This document shows positions 16,173 through 25,401 of a stretch of 64,000 bases of DNA, piece after piece (the stretch's first letter is position 1; every line of letters begins with the position of its first letter). Made by a program: the position numbers and the translations under genes. The DNA lies in assembly GCA_904501625.1 (NCBI GenBank), contig CAJGBR010000002.1:1-64000 (forward strand), read 5' to 3'. Below the pieces are notes generated by a model. That model was not told the origin of the DNA. It searched no databases and saw only the letters and a program-made list of their open reading frames with translations. Source of the stretch: an uncultured Rikenellaceae bacterium. GTDB lineage: Bacteria; Bacteroidota; Bacteroidia; Bacteroidales; Rikenellaceae.

Positions 16173-18367
16173 CAATAAATAAGACAAATAAAAAATCGCC
16201 CAAAGAGAAGTATATTTCAGATATGGCCTTAACCTTCAGGATATTTCTTGTATTTAGCGGCTTAATTGTTTGGAATATATTTGCTATTCAATTCGGACCA
16301 GATGCAGAGAAGCTCCGATCTGATGCCGATTCATTGGTATACAAACGCGTGACCATCAAGGCTCACCGCGGCAACATATTCGCACGCGATGGACGAGTAC
16401 TTGCCACGTCGGTTCCGATGTATGAATTCCGTATGGACTTTGGTTCAGATGCACTTGTAGACTCACTATTCTATAATCCTCGTACAAAAAAGAATTACGT
16501 TAAAGATTTGGCAGACAGTCTGTCATCAATGTTTGGAGATGCAAGTTCTGCGACCTACGAGAACCGAATATCCAAATACCTCAACGACAAGAACCATTCG
16601 AACCGATATGTAAAAATTCTTCCGCGACGTGTAAACTACACCGAAATGCAGCGACTGAAAAAGTTTCCCATCTGGAAGAATGGTCAGCGAAAGACAGGTC
16701 TTATCATAGTGCCTTCAACCAAGCGAATTTTACCTCACGGCTCGATGGCCTCAAGAACAATCGGTAATGTTAACAAAGATGGTAAAGGCAGTGGTCTTGA
16801 AATATCATTCAATGAAGAATTGTCGGGCAAGGACGGCAGTAGTATAATGCGTAAGGTATCGGGCTCATTCAGAGTACCCGAACCTGATGAATCAAACTCC
16901 GAGCCTGTTGACGGACAAGATATTGTCACAACGTTAGACATTGATGTTCAAGACGTAGCCGATGCGAGTCTTCGTCGTCAGATATTGGAACAGGAAGCTG
17001 AATGGGGTACTGCAATCCTAATGGAGGTTGAAACAGGCGAGATTCGTGCAATGGCCAACATTACCCGCAGAGGAGACAAACTAGTCGAAGACTACAACCA
17101 CGCACTCGGACAGTTGGGTGAACCCGGTTCTACGATGAAACTTGCTTCACTGATTGTCCTTCTTGAAGATGCCGGAATGTCTCTGAGTGATACCATTGAC
17201 ACAGGTTCGGGTTCAGAACGAGTCAATGGTTATATCGAGACCGACACCCGTCGCGGAGGTTACGGACTGCAGAGCCTTAAGGGTGTATTCGAACACTCAT
17301 CGAACATTGGTTTTGCAAAGGCCGTTACCGAACACTATAACTCAAACCCTCAGCGATTTGTTGACCAGCTCCGCAAATTGGGTCTAGACAAGGATTTGGA
17401 GTTCCAGATAAGCGGTGCTGCCCGTACGAAACTCTATGGACCTGACAGCAAATTGTGGAGCAAAATATCTTTCAATAAGTTGTCGTATGGTTATTTTATC
17501 TACATCACCCCGTTACACGTACTGACCTTCTATAATGCAGTTGCCAATAAAGGCAAGATGGTTGCCCCGATGATTGTCAGCGAATTACGCAGTTATGGCA
17601 ATACAATTAAAACCTTTAAGCCAAGAACAATTGTCGAAAAAATCTGTTCGGATAAGACCCTAGCCGATATTCACACGTGTCTTAAGGGCGTAGTCACTGA
17701 TGGCACAGGTGCATTGTTGCAGAACGATTATTACGAGATTGCGTGTAAAACAGGTACTGCTCAGGTTTATAATCCGGAAACCAAATCATACAAGAATCCA
17801 CGTGATGGCAGTTGTCGATATCTTGCAACAATGGTCGGATATTTTCCAGCTGACAATCCCAAATACACTTGTATAGTTTCAATACAGACACTACATCGTC
17901 CGGGTTCGACTAAGCGTTTTTATGGAGGTTCACTTGCAGGTCCTGTATTCAGAGATATTGCCAACCGCATCGTAAGTAAAGATTATATGTGGCAAAAGGA
18001 ACTCTCTGATGCAGATAGTGCTGCAACAGACAGACCTAAGATTAAATCTGGCAATGCCACAATCAAGGAAATTCGCCGCATAGCTAAATCAGAACGACTC
18101 AACATTGATAAGATAGAGGGTAAAAATGGCGACTATAATAGATTCTCGTGGCGTGGAGATACATTGGTTACAGAATCAATAAAGATTGATTCTAGCCGAA
18201 TGCCCAATGTCAATGGAATGGGACTGAGAGATGCCGTAAAACTTCTAGAAGGAATGGGAATGAAGGTGCGTCATACGGGACGTGGTACTGTGGTAAATCA
18301 GAGTCCTGCAGCTGGCAGCATTGTCCGTTCGGGCAACAATGTCACTCTGACATTGGCCATTAAGTAA
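16169..18367 (+). CDS. ftsI: Septal peptidoglycan transpeptidase (class B penicillin-binding protein) with PASTA domain
   Basis: A bitopic class B PBP that cross-links peptidoglycan at the division site. One transmembrane helix (about residues 23-41) is followed by the dimerisation domain and the transpeptidase domain. The three active-site motifs are intact: STMK (321-324, nucleophile Ser321), SSN (376-378) and KTGT (526-529). The C-terminal 55 or so residues form a PASTA domain, beginning MPNVNGMGLRDAVKLL and ending in VTLTLAIK. It is the last gene of rsmH-ftsL-ftsI; murE and mraY, which normally come next, are missing, and a terminator follows within 100 bases. Confidence 0.93.
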   Translation: MTINKTNKKSPKEKYISDMALTFRIFLVFSGLIVWNIFAIQFGPDAEKLRSDADSLVYKRVTIKAHRGNIFARDGRVLATSVPMYEFRMDFGSDALVDSLFYNPRTKKNYVKDLADSLSSMFGDASSATYENRISKYLNDKNHSNRYVKILPRRVNYTEMQRLKKFPIWKNGQRKTGLIIVPSTKRILPHGSMASRTIGNVNKDGKGSGLEISFNEELSGKDGSSIMRKVSGSFRVPEPDESNSEPVDGQDIVTTLDIDVQDVADASLRRQILEQEAEWGTAILMEVETGEIRAMANITRRGDKLVEDYNHALGQLGEPGSTMKLASLIVLLEDAGMSLSDTIDTGSGSERVNGYIETDTRRGGYGLQSLKGVFEHSSNIGFAKAVTEHYNSNPQRFVDQLRKLGLDKDLEFQISGAARTKLYGPDSKLWSKISFNKLSYGYFIYITPLHVLTFYNAVANKGKMVAPMIVSELRSYGNTIKTFKPRTIVEKICSDKTLADIHTCLKGVVTDGTGALLQNDYYEIACKTGTAQVYNPETKSYKNPRDGSCRYLATMVGYFPADNPKYTCIVSIQTLHRPGSTKRFYGGSLAGPVFRDIANRIVSKDYMWQKELSDADSAATDRPKIKSGNATIKEIRRIAKSERLNIDKIEGKNGDYNRFSWRGDTLVTESIKIDSSRMPNVNGMGLRDAVKLLEGMGMKVRHTGRGTVVNQSPAAGSIVRSGNNVTLTLAIK

Positions 18368-18461
18368 CATATTGCCAAATCTGATAAATGATATAAAGTC
18401 AGAGGTGAAGATGTTGGTTCAGAACGAAAATTCAAATGTTTAGAGGATATTGGCAATGAAA

Positions 18462-18498
18462 AAAGAGATAGGCAAATAATTTGCTTATCCCTTTTTAT
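18462..18498 (+). terminator. Terminator after ftsI
   Basis: An imperfect 15-bp stem (AAGAGATAGGCAAAT with ATTTGCTTATCCCTT) followed by TTTTT ends the cell-division operon. The rest of 18368-18708 holds the opposing terminator at 18633-18670 and no reading frame that I can support. Confidence 0.75.
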
Positions 18499-18632
18499 TT
18501 TGAGCCTCCTTTAACCTCTTTTTACACATCTGAATATTACAGATATAATAACGATATTTACTATTCTTATTCCTCTGTCAAAGTATAATACCATTTTGTA
18601 TAAACAATGGTCAAAATGTGCTATTTAATATC

Positions 18633-18670
18633 AAAAAAAACGTGGCAAAACCTGTAAAAAGTTTTGCCAC
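18633..18670 (-). terminator. Terminator after the DUF2795 gene
   Basis: On the minus strand GTGGCAAAAC pairs perfectly with GTTTTGCCAC across a 9-base loop, 39 bases after the DUF2795 stop codon, and is followed by CGTTTTTTTT. Confidence 0.87.
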
Positions 18671-18708
18671 CTACGAATTCAATCAATTGATATCCAACTA
18701 ATTATACT

Positions 18709-18930
18709 TTAGTATTCATCTTCGTTAAAGAAGAAATCGTCCTTACTTGGGTAGTCCGGCCAGATGTCTTCTATACTTTCATATACGTCACCTTCATCTT
18801 CAATTTCCTGAAGATTTTCAATCACCTCAAGCGGTGCACCCGAACGGTATGCATAATCTATCAGTTCATCCTTTGTTGCGGGCCAAGGAGCATCTTCCAA
18901 TTTAGAAGCTAATTCAAGTGTCCAATACAT
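18709..18930 (-). CDS. Small acidic DUF2795 domain protein
   Basis: A 73-residue, strongly acidic protein, MYWTLELASKLEDAPWPATK at the start and a Phe- and Asp/Glu-rich tail. The PATKDELIDYAYRSGAPLEVIENLQEI section matches the DUF2795 pattern of a short helical domain (P-A-T-K-E-E-L-hydrophobic, then V-x-x-x-L). Function is unknown for the family. It lies 82 bases after the cobalamin adenosyltransferase on the same strand and ends at its own terminator, so it may be read from the upstream operon or separately. Confidence 0.8.
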   Translation of the reverse strand: MYWTLELASKLEDAPWPATKDELIDYAYRSGAPLEVIENLQEIEDEGDVYESIEDIWPDYPSKDDFFFNEDEY

Positions 18931-19012
18931 AATCTATTACTTCAATTTATTAAACTTGATGGATCAAATTTCCTACTTCAGGTTGCGAATATAGTAAAAA
19001 TTTCCAAACAAA

Positions 19013-19564
19013 CTACGGAATCCACAATATTTCTTCAGAATTTATTGTCTGAGAAATTCTTCGCCCCAACACATACAAATAATCTGACAAACGATTCAGA
19101 TACAACAATACCTCAGGAAACAATTCTGTAGCGTGTTCTACGGCTACCACTCTGCGTTCTGCACGTCTTACAATCGTCCGAGCTACGTGCGATAACGAAA
19201 CAAGTGTATCACCTCCGGGCAGCGTAAATTTATCGATTCGTGGCAGTAATTTTTCTATTTCATCAATCTGTTTCTCAAGCATTGCAATATCATCACGAGT
19301 TATTTCAGGCAATACCTTTTTGACATCAGGCTCAGCAGCTACGATAGCCGAGGCCTTCATCATATCACCCAACACTCTCAACAGCACATCTTGTTGATCG
19401 GCCAATACCACTTTTTTCACCAGCGAATCTCTCAATAATGCAACGTGAGCCTGAGCTTCGTCTATTGCACCATAAGCCTCCAGACGCAGATCACATTTCG
19501 ATACACGCGTTCCGCCAACCAACGATGTTGTTCCGCCGTCACCAGTTTTTGTATAGACACTCAT
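19013..19564 (-). CDS. Cob(I)alamin adenosyltransferase, PduO/MMAB type
   Basis: Transfers the adenosyl group of ATP to cob(I)alamin to make adenosylcobalamin. The ATP-binding N-terminus YTKTGDGGTTSLVGGTRVSK (residues 4-23) and the C-terminal helix motif RTIVRRAERRVV define the PduO-type family. Full length at 183 residues. It begins 5 bases after pyrI and is thus co-transcribed with pyrimidine genes. Adenosylcobalamin would be needed by lysine 5,6-aminomutase, expected just beyond the right edge, and by methylmalonyl-CoA mutase. Confidence 0.93.
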   Translation of the reverse strand: MSVYTKTGDGGTTSLVGGTRVSKCDLRLEAYGAIDEAQAHVALLRDSLVKKVVLADQQDVLLRVLGDMMKASAIVAAEPDVKKVLPEITRDDIAMLEKQIDEIEKLLPRIDKFTLPGGDTLVSLSHVARTIVRRAERRVVAVEHATELFPEVLLYLNRLSDYLYVLGRRISQTINSEEILWIP

Positions 19565-19568
19565 AACA

Positions 19569-20033
19569 TTAATATTTTAATTGTGCTTCGTCCCAACGAG
19601 TCTCTTTTTCGCAATATCTGCATTTGAATGTAATCTTTCCATCAGCATCTCTTCCCACTTTAAAGTGAGTTTCGATTACTTCGGCATTTGTTATACACTT
19701 CGGATTTGCACATTTAATGAATCCATCGATATACTCAGGCACCTTGACCTGACGTTTCTCAACCACCTTAAAATCTCGTATCGTATTGACACAGGCATTC
19801 GGAGCCACTATTGCGATATGATTAATTTCGTGGTCTTCGCAGAATCGGTCTGAGATTTTAATGATAGCCTTACGCCCCATACTTTTACTCGTAAAGTTCA
19901 TACCGAAGGTCATCATCAAATCGTTTTGATTTTCCAATCCGAGAATGTTTATAATTTTAAAAAGTGCATCTGCCGGAATATGGTCTATAACAGTTCCGTT
20001 CTCAATTGCACTTACTTCGAGTTTTCTTTCCAT
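19569..20033 (-). CDS. pyrI: Aspartate carbamoyltransferase regulatory chain
   Basis: Regulatory subunit that binds CTP/ATP and holds catalytic trimers together. The C-terminal zinc domain shows four cysteines in the expected spacing, Cys108, Cys113, Cys138 and Cys141 (CANPKC then CRYC). The N-terminal part (IENGTVIDHIPADALFKIINILG) matches the nucleotide-binding domain. 154 residues is the standard length. It sits 9 bases after pyrB, so the holoenzyme is of the allosteric type, as in E. coli. Confidence 0.95.
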   Translation of the reverse strand: MERKLEVSAIENGTVIDHIPADALFKIINILGLENQNDLMMTFGMNFTSKSMGRKAIIKISDRFCEDHEINHIAIVAPNACVNTIRDFKVVEKRQVKVPEYIDGFIKCANPKCITNAEVIETHFKVGRDADGKITFKCRYCEKETRWDEAQLKY

Positions 20034-20042
20034 AGTTCCGAA

Positions 20043-20948
20043 TTATTTAGCACCCAACAAATATGTAATAATTGCCATACGAGTATACACCCCGTTCTCA
20101 GTCTGCTGGAAGTAATAAGCCTTTGGATTAGCATCTACGTCAGTTGCGATTTCGTTAACTCTTGGCAGAGGGTGAAGTATTCGCATATTGTCCTTGGTAT
20201 TATCCAACATCGAGTTTCTTAAGATATATGCATTCTTTACACGTTCATATTCCATAAGATCCGAGAAACGTTCACGTTGTACACGTGTCATATATATGAT
20301 ATCCACGTCGTTAATATACTTGTTGAAATCTTGGGTTTCTACGAATTGCAACCCCTTTTCTGTAAGAAACTCTTTATACTCACGTGGCAATGCAAGTTCA
20401 ACGGGCGACACGAATGTAAACCTCGCACCAAAATGCGACATTGCCTGCAACAACGAGTGGACCGTACGACCATATTTTAAATCTCCGACCATCATAATGT
20501 GCAATCCTTCAAGTGTTCCCTGCGTTTTCATTATCGAATACAAATCAAGCAAAGTCTGACTTGGATGTTGATTAGCACCGTCACCTGCATTGACAATTGG
20601 CACCTTTGCCACTTCACTTGCATATCTGGCTGCACCTTCGAGGTAGTGACGCATCACAATCATATCACAATAATTCGAGATGATTGAGATCGTATCGTGG
20701 AAAGTTTCGCCTTTTGAGATACTTGTATTCGAAGCCTCAGAGAAACCGATAACACGCCCGCCCAAACGGTTAATGGCACTCTCGAAACTCAATCTTGTAC
20801 GAGTAGATGGTTCAAAGAACAGCGATGCAATAACCTTTCCGAGAAGGATTCGCTGATTTGGATTTGCCTCAAAATCTGCAGCAAGTTCCATTATTTTTAG
20901 GATTTCCTCTTTTGAGAAATCGCCTATTGACACAAGACTTTTCTTCAT
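20043..20948 (-). CDS. pyrB: Aspartate carbamoyltransferase catalytic chain
   Basis: Condenses carbamoyl phosphate with aspartate in the first committed step of pyrimidine synthesis. The carbamoyl-phosphate site [13 protein letters not shown] (about residues 45-57) and the segments [19 protein letters not shown] and [10 protein letters not shown] are diagnostic. 301 residues is normal. Its ATG overlaps the stop of the upstream yigZ-like gene by 4 bases, pointing to coupled translation. Confidence 0.96.
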   Translation of the reverse strand: MKKSLVSIGDFSKEEILKIMELAADFEANPNQRILLGKVIASLFFEPSTRTRLSFESAINRLGGRVIGFSEASNTSISKGETFHDTISIISNYCDMIVMRHYLEGAARYASEVAKVPIVNAGDGANQHPSQTLLDLYSIMKTQGTLEGLHIMMVGDLKYGRTVHSLLQAMSHFGARFTFVSPVELALPREYKEFLTEKGLQFVETQDFNKYINDVDIIYMTRVQRERFSDLMEYERVKNAYILRNSMLDNTKDNMRILHPLPRVNEIATDVDANPKAYYFQQTENGVYTRMAIITYLLGAK

Positions 20949-21562
20949 CTGTATTCCAAAAAGTTAAGTTTTATATTTTCAGCATTTTCGAGTCGTTTTT
21001 CAAACATAGGTTGTTTAGCTTGTCTGATAGCGACTGTCATCGTACACAAGTTATCGAAGTTCTGACTGAGAATCTTGACTTCGAGATCTTTGACTGTTTT
21101 CATCACTTCATTCATAACCTCAAACCCGAACATCACCTCATACACAGCATCAATCGTCCTAAGTTCGACTTTTGCAGCAGCAATGACCTCTGCCGCAGAT
21201 TCGCGATAAGCAGCTATCAAGCCCGGGATTCCGAGTTTTGTTCCACCGAACCATCTAATCACGACAATCAGCGAATTGGTAATCTCTTCTGACAAAAGTT
21301 GTCCAAGAATAGGTTTTCCAGCTGATGACGAGGGTTCACCATCATCATTTGCTCTCCAGCGTTCGCCCTTGAAACCGAGTCGCCAAGCATAACAGTGGTG
21401 AGTCGCATCGTAATATTTCTTTTTTATTTTATCTACGATTTCGGATATTTCCTGCTCCGATTCAACGTGAAAACCCAACGACAAGAATTTACTTGAACGT
21501 TCACGCATTGCAGCTTCACACTCTTCTGCAATTGTTCTATATTCGTCGTCAGCGAGTTTCAT
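20945..21562 (-). CDS. YigZ/IMPACT family protein
   Basis: A 205-residue member of the UPF0029/IMPACT family. The conserved block [26 protein letters not shown] and [19 protein letters not shown] is unmistakable. A second, ferredoxin-like domain (DUF1949) fills the C-terminus. Family members are implicated in translation-linked processes, but no enzymatic reaction is established. It stands between lepB (10 bases before) and pyrB (4-base overlap). Confidence 0.92.
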   Translation of the reverse strand: MKLADDEYRTIAEECEAAMRERSSKFLSLGFHVESEQEISEIVDKIKKKYYDATHHCYAWRLGFKGERWRANDDGEPSSSAGKPILGQLLSEEITNSLIVVIRWFGGTKLGIPGLIAAYRESAAEVIAAAKVELRTIDAVYEVMFGFEVMNEVMKTVKDLEVKILSQNFDNLCTMTVAIRQAKQPMFEKRLENAENIKLNFLEYR

Positions 21563-21572
21563 TATCCGACTC

Positions 21573-22916
21573 TTATTTAATCTTTTTAAACATTCGTCCG
21601 AATCTCACCTTGCCACTAAACAGCGTTTTGTTTTTATCCAGCGAGAGCCAGACAAACGACGCCCTACCAACGATATGATCTTCCGGCACAAAACCCCAAT
21701 ATCTCGAGTCTGCCGAGTTGTGACGATTATCACCCATCATAAAATAGTAGTTCATTGCAAAGGTGTAACTATCAGCAATTTTACCATCAATATAGATTTT
21801 ATCACCTTCGACCTTCAGATCGTGATTTTCGTAGACATCAATTATTCGTTCATACAATGGCAGATTGTCCAAAGTAAGTTTCACTGTAGCTCCCTTTCTC
21901 GGAATCCACAATGGTCCGAACATATCTTCCGACCAGGGATATTTACTCAGGTTTGCGGGGAAAATATTGAAATTGGCATCACTTAATGTCACTTTCTCGA
22001 TTGAGGTCACATTGCCCAACTTACCCAATTCCACAACATTTTCCGCAGTCAGCGGTATGTAATAAGTACTCCCCGAATAAGAGACATCTTCATTTACTAT
22101 TCCGAGTTTTTCGAACACCATCGGATTAATTGGACTTGTAGTCTCGATTTTGTGGACAAATTGTTTTCCAGGAATTTCAGCCTGAAGTTCTCCGTTTACG
22201 AACAACTGACCCTTGATAATTTGCAACGTATCACCCGGGATTGCCACAGCACGCTTAATGTAGTTTTCGCGTTTATCGACAGGACGTGAAATTATTTTAC
22301 TATTTTCTACTACATATTTTCGTCCGTAGATTCGACACAGATCATAGTAATTCTGAAATGGTTCAGCCAATGCAACGGTATCTCCCGCCGGGAAATTGAA
22401 CACAACCACATCGTTACGATGAATCGTATCAAACCCTGCGATTCTCTTGTATGGTCTTTTAATCCACTCAACAAACGATGGTACATCTTTAGTCAGTGGC
22501 ATTGTATGGTGAACAAAGGGGAAAGTCAGTGGAGTATTGGGTAACTTCGGACCATAACTCATTTTGCTGACACACAGATAGTCGCCCACCAACAGACTCT
22601 TTTCCATTGAAGATGTCGGGATAACATACATCTCAAAGAAGAATATTCTGATGAGCGTAGCCACAACCACTGCGAATATAATTGTCTCAATCCATTCGGC
22701 AGTTTTCTTATAAGATTTACTTGCTTGTTTTTTTTGTTTATATTTCTCGCCGAAAGCTCTATAAAGAAACTTTGATATATATATATCATATATTACAGCG
22801 ACACCGACAATCATCCAATAATTCTTTGCCCACACGACAAACCAGAGCAGATAAATTATGCTCCAGAACAAGAACTTGGTCCACTTATTAGTCAAAAATT
22901 TTTTCAAACTGTCCAT
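21573..22916 (-). CDS. lepB: Signal peptidase I
   Basis: Membrane serine protease that removes signal peptides from exported proteins. There are hydrophobic segments at about 13-30 and 32-48, and another at about 76-94 leading into the catalytic domain. The nucleophile is Ser103 in VIPTSSMEKS, the general base Lys221 in YIKRAVAIPGD, and the conserved MMGDNRHNSADSRYWGFV box is near the C-terminus. At 447 residues it is longer than E. coli LepB because of an insertion between the Ser and Lys motifs and another in the beta domain, as seen in Bacteroidetes. dapB is upstream (11 bases), yigZ downstream. Confidence 0.94.
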   Translation of the reverse strand: MDSLKKFLTNKWTKFLFWSIIYLLWFVVWAKNYWMIVGVAVIYDIYISKFLYRAFGEKYKQKKQASKSYKKTAEWIETIIFAVVVATLIRIFFFEMYVIPTSSMEKSLLVGDYLCVSKMSYGPKLPNTPLTFPFVHHTMPLTKDVPSFVEWIKRPYKRIAGFDTIHRNDVVVFNFPAGDTVALAEPFQNYYDLCRIYGRKYVVENSKIISRPVDKRENYIKRAVAIPGDTLQIIKGQLFVNGELQAEIPGKQFVHKIETTSPINPMVFEKLGIVNEDVSYSGSTYYIPLTAENVVELGKLGNVTSIEKVTLSDANFNIFPANLSKYPWSEDMFGPLWIPRKGATVKLTLDNLPLYERIIDVYENHDLKVEGDKIYIDGKIADSYTFAMNYYFMMGDNRHNSADSRYWGFVPEDHIVGRASFVWLSLDKNKTLFSGKVRFGRMFKKIK

Positions 22917-22927
22917 AAATTGAATTG

Positions 22928-23644
22928 TTATATTCCCAACATATCATTCATTGAGAAAATTCCCTTTTTATCGGCAACATACTCGGCAGCCAGCACAGCA
23001 CCCATTGCGAGTCCGCGTCTGTTTTTTGCTGAATGACTCAGCACTATAGTATCCTGATCCGATTCCCAGATAATTGTATGCACACCTGGCACCACTCCAC
23101 GTCGCACTGAAGTAACTCCGAGTTCTGATGGGTTTGTAGTCCACCCATCTACCCACGATTTTTTTCTATCCGAATTTTCCAGAATACCCTGAGCAAGAGT
23201 TATTGCCGTACCACTTGGAGCATCTACTTTTCCCGTGTGGTGCGTCTCTTCAACCGTAACATCATATTGTGAAAAATCTCTCATAAGTTGAGCAAGTTTT
23301 CGATTCACAGCAAACATCACATTCACTCCGATACTGAAATTTGATGCATAAAAAAATGCTCCATTGTTTTCGAGACATACTCTTCGAGCCTCTTCCATTT
23401 TATCAAGCCAACCCGTTGTACCTGATACTACGGGGACACCTGCTTTGAATGCCTTACAGACATTAGCGAATGCCTCTGAAGGGGTAGTAAACTCGATAAC
23501 TACATCTACCGACTTCAAATTTTCGGCAGTAAACTGTTCGACATTATCTTTATCTATAATCAGTTCGATCGAATGGCCTCTCTGTTTTGCAACACTTTCA
23601 ATTTCGTGGCCCATTCTTCCATATCCTACTAAAGCGATCTTCAT
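22928..23644 (-). CDS. dapB: 4-hydroxy-tetrahydrodipicolinate reductase
   Basis: NAD(P)H-dependent reductase in the diaminopimelate branch of lysine synthesis. The dinucleotide motif VGYGRMG is at the N-terminus; VIEFTTPSEAF, VSGTTGW and YASNFSIGVNVMF follow, then the catalytic EETHHTGKVDAPSGTA. I start it at the ATG at 23644 (MKIALVGYG) rather than the TTG three codons earlier. An organism that also ferments lysine still needs diaminopimelate for its wall, so this is not contradictory. Confidence 0.94.
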   Translation of the reverse strand: MKIALVGYGRMGHEIESVAKQRGHSIELIIDKDNVEQFTAENLKSVDVVIEFTTPSEAFANVCKAFKAGVPVVSGTTGWLDKMEEARRVCLENNGAFFYASNFSIGVNVMFAVNRKLAQLMRDFSQYDVTVEETHHTGKVDAPSGTAITLAQGILENSDRKKSWVDGWTTNPSELGVTSVRRGVVPGVHTIIWESDQDTIVLSHSAKNRRGLAMGAVLAAEYVADKKGIFSMNDMLGI

Positions 23645-23669
23645 TATTGACAAACTATTATACTATCAA

Positions 23670-24008
23670 TTACATCACTACACTCTGTTCGGTTATCATA
23701 TAACTTGCGACTCCGAGCGATACTACCAACAATACATACAACACCCAAAGCACGACAGATGTAATCAGTGATGCGAGAGCCCATTTTTTTGCTTTTCGGG
23801 CAGCGTCTCGAGCCTCATTCTGATATCCCCTTAACCAAAGGTTATTCACCTTTGCTGCATATACGATAGAGACTATTCCGAATGGCATAAAACAAAATAT
23901 CGTAGCCAAAATAGCCCATACTAAATTATTGTCCGGAGGCAGTTGAGGCAGATTCTGAGAACTATGTTGTGTTTGTTCTGCCGAATTTGCACTATAAGTT
24001 GTTTCCAT
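23670..24008 (-). CDS. CD225/dispanin family small membrane protein
   Basis: About 112 residues with a Gln/Pro-rich soluble N-terminus and two transmembrane segments: about 32-54 (NNLVWAILATIFCFMPFGIV) and about 85-108. The loop AKVNNLWLRGYQNEARDAARKAKKWA between them is the signature of bacterial CD225/IFITM-like proteins. Function in bacteria is not known. An ATG at 24008 is chosen; a GTG at 24020 is possible. It is the first gene of the long minus-strand group running to DUF2795, with a promoter element just upstream. Confidence 0.82.
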   Translation of the reverse strand: METTYSANSAEQTQHSSQNLPQLPPDNNLVWAILATIFCFMPFGIVSIVYAAKVNNLWLRGYQNEARDAARKAKKWALASLITSVVLWVLYVLLVVSLGVASYMITEQSVVM

Positions 24009-24034
24009 ACATTTAGACACTCAATTTCAGTCTA

Positions 24035-24042
24035 CAAAGATA
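24035..24042 (-). promoter_or_regulatory. -7 promoter element upstream of the CD225-dapB-lepB group
   Basis: TATCTTTG on the minus strand is an exact TAnnTTTG match 26 bases before the CD225 gene start. It would be the main promoter for the long minus-strand run. A -33 box at 19 bases is not evident. Confidence 0.5.
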
Positions 24043-24112
24043 ATCAAAAAATAATTAAATTAATATCATTCCGAACAATTCCCGTTCCCGACAATTCGAA
24101 CTTTAAAAAAAA

Positions 24113-24144
24113 TTTGGAACGAATAGCAAAAAGCACTAAATTTG
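24113..24144 (+). promoter_or_regulatory. Promoter of hflX-upp-SUI1
   Basis: TTTG at 24113-24116 and TAAATTTG at 24137-24144 are 20 bases apart. The hflX start follows 36 bases later. Confidence 0.7.
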
Positions 24145-24180
24145 TTGAATATAATGTTGCGTTTCAACGAATCGTAGAGT

Positions 24181-25374
24181 ATGGACAAATTGAATATAAC
24201 AGAAAATAATATCGAACGAGCCGTATTGATTGGTATCATCGTCGACCGACAACCTATATCTCAAGTTGAGGAGTATCTTGACGAGTTAGAATTTCTGGCT
24301 CTGACCGATGGTATAACAACGGTTAAGAGGTTTACCCAGAAGGTAATCCGAGCAAATTCCAAGACTTTTGTCGGTCAGGGTAAGATTAATGAAATTGCAG
24401 CCTATATCGAAGAACACCAAATCAATACTGCCATTTTCGATGACGAACTCAGTCCGTCACAGATGCGTAATATTGAGAAAGAGCTCAAATGTCGAGTACT
24501 CGATCGCACTACGCTTATCTTGGACATTTTTGCCCAACGTGCTACGACAGCATACGCTAAAACTCAGGTTGAATTGGCACAATACCAATATCTCTTACCT
24601 CGCCTGACAGGTATGTGGACTCACTTGGAACGTCAACGAGGCGGTATCAATATGCGTGGTCCCGGTGAAACCGAAATCGAAACCGACCGTCGTATTGTTC
24701 GCGATAAGATATCCAGACTCAAAGAACAACTGAGCAAGATTGACCGTCAGATGTCATCACAACGCGGAAATCGAGGCTCAATGGTTCGCGTAGCACTTGT
24801 CGGTTACACCAATGTCGGGAAATCGACACTGATGAATCTTATCAGCAAAAGTGAAGTCTTTGCCGAAAATAAACTTTTTGCCACATTGGACACTACGGTT
24901 CGCAAGGTTGTAATCGAGAATTTACCATTTCTGCTAAGCGATACCGTAGGTTTTATCCGAAAACTCCCTCACCAACTTGTAGAATCATTCAAGAGTACAT
25001 TGGACGAAGTTCGTGAAGCCGATCTATTGTTGCACGTTGTAGATATTTCGCACCCCAACTTCGAAGAACAAATGAATGTTGTAAAACAAACTCTATTCGA
25101 AATTGGTGCAGGCAATAAACCGGTTTACACCATATTCAACAAGATTGATAATTATAGATATATTCCGAAAGAAGAAGATGATCTGTCACCCATACTGGCA
25201 GAAAACATTTCGCTTGAAGAGTTGCAAAGTATGTGGCTTGCCAAGGACGATCAACCCAAAATATTCATCTCTGCAAAACAGAAGACCAATATCGATAAAT
25301 TCCGCAAGGATTTGTATGGAATGGTCCGTGAAATTCACGCAGGACGCTATCCATTCAATAACTATCTGTACTAA
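24181..25374 (+). CDS. hflX: Ribosome-associated GTPase HflX
   Basis: TRAFAC-class GTPase that binds the large ribosomal subunit and helps split stalled or hibernating ribosomes. It has the N-terminal HflX domain with FVGQGKINEI and DDELSPSQMRNIEK, then a coiled-coil linker containing RGGINMRGPGETEIETDRR. The G domain follows: G1 GYTNVGKST (208-216), G3 DTVG, G4 FNKID and G5 ISAK. The 397 residues match the common bacterial form. It starts a plus-strand operon with upp (27 bases later). Confidence 0.95.
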   Translation: MDKLNITENNIERAVLIGIIVDRQPISQVEEYLDELEFLALTDGITTVKRFTQKVIRANSKTFVGQGKINEIAAYIEEHQINTAIFDDELSPSQMRNIEKELKCRVLDRTTLILDIFAQRATTAYAKTQVELAQYQYLLPRLTGMWTHLERQRGGINMRGPGETEIETDRRIVRDKISRLKEQLSKIDRQMSSQRGNRGSMVRVALVGYTNVGKSTLMNLISKSEVFAENKLFATLDTTVRKVVIENLPFLLSDTVGFIRKLPHQLVESFKSTLDEVREADLLLHVVDISHPNFEEQMNVVKQTLFEIGAGNKPVYTIFNKIDNYRYIPKEEDDLSPILAENISLEELQSMWLAKDDQPKIFISAKQKTNIDKFRKDLYGMVREIHAGRYPFNNYLY

Positions 25375-25401
25375 AAAGCACACAATCAAAACTGAACAGA
25401 T

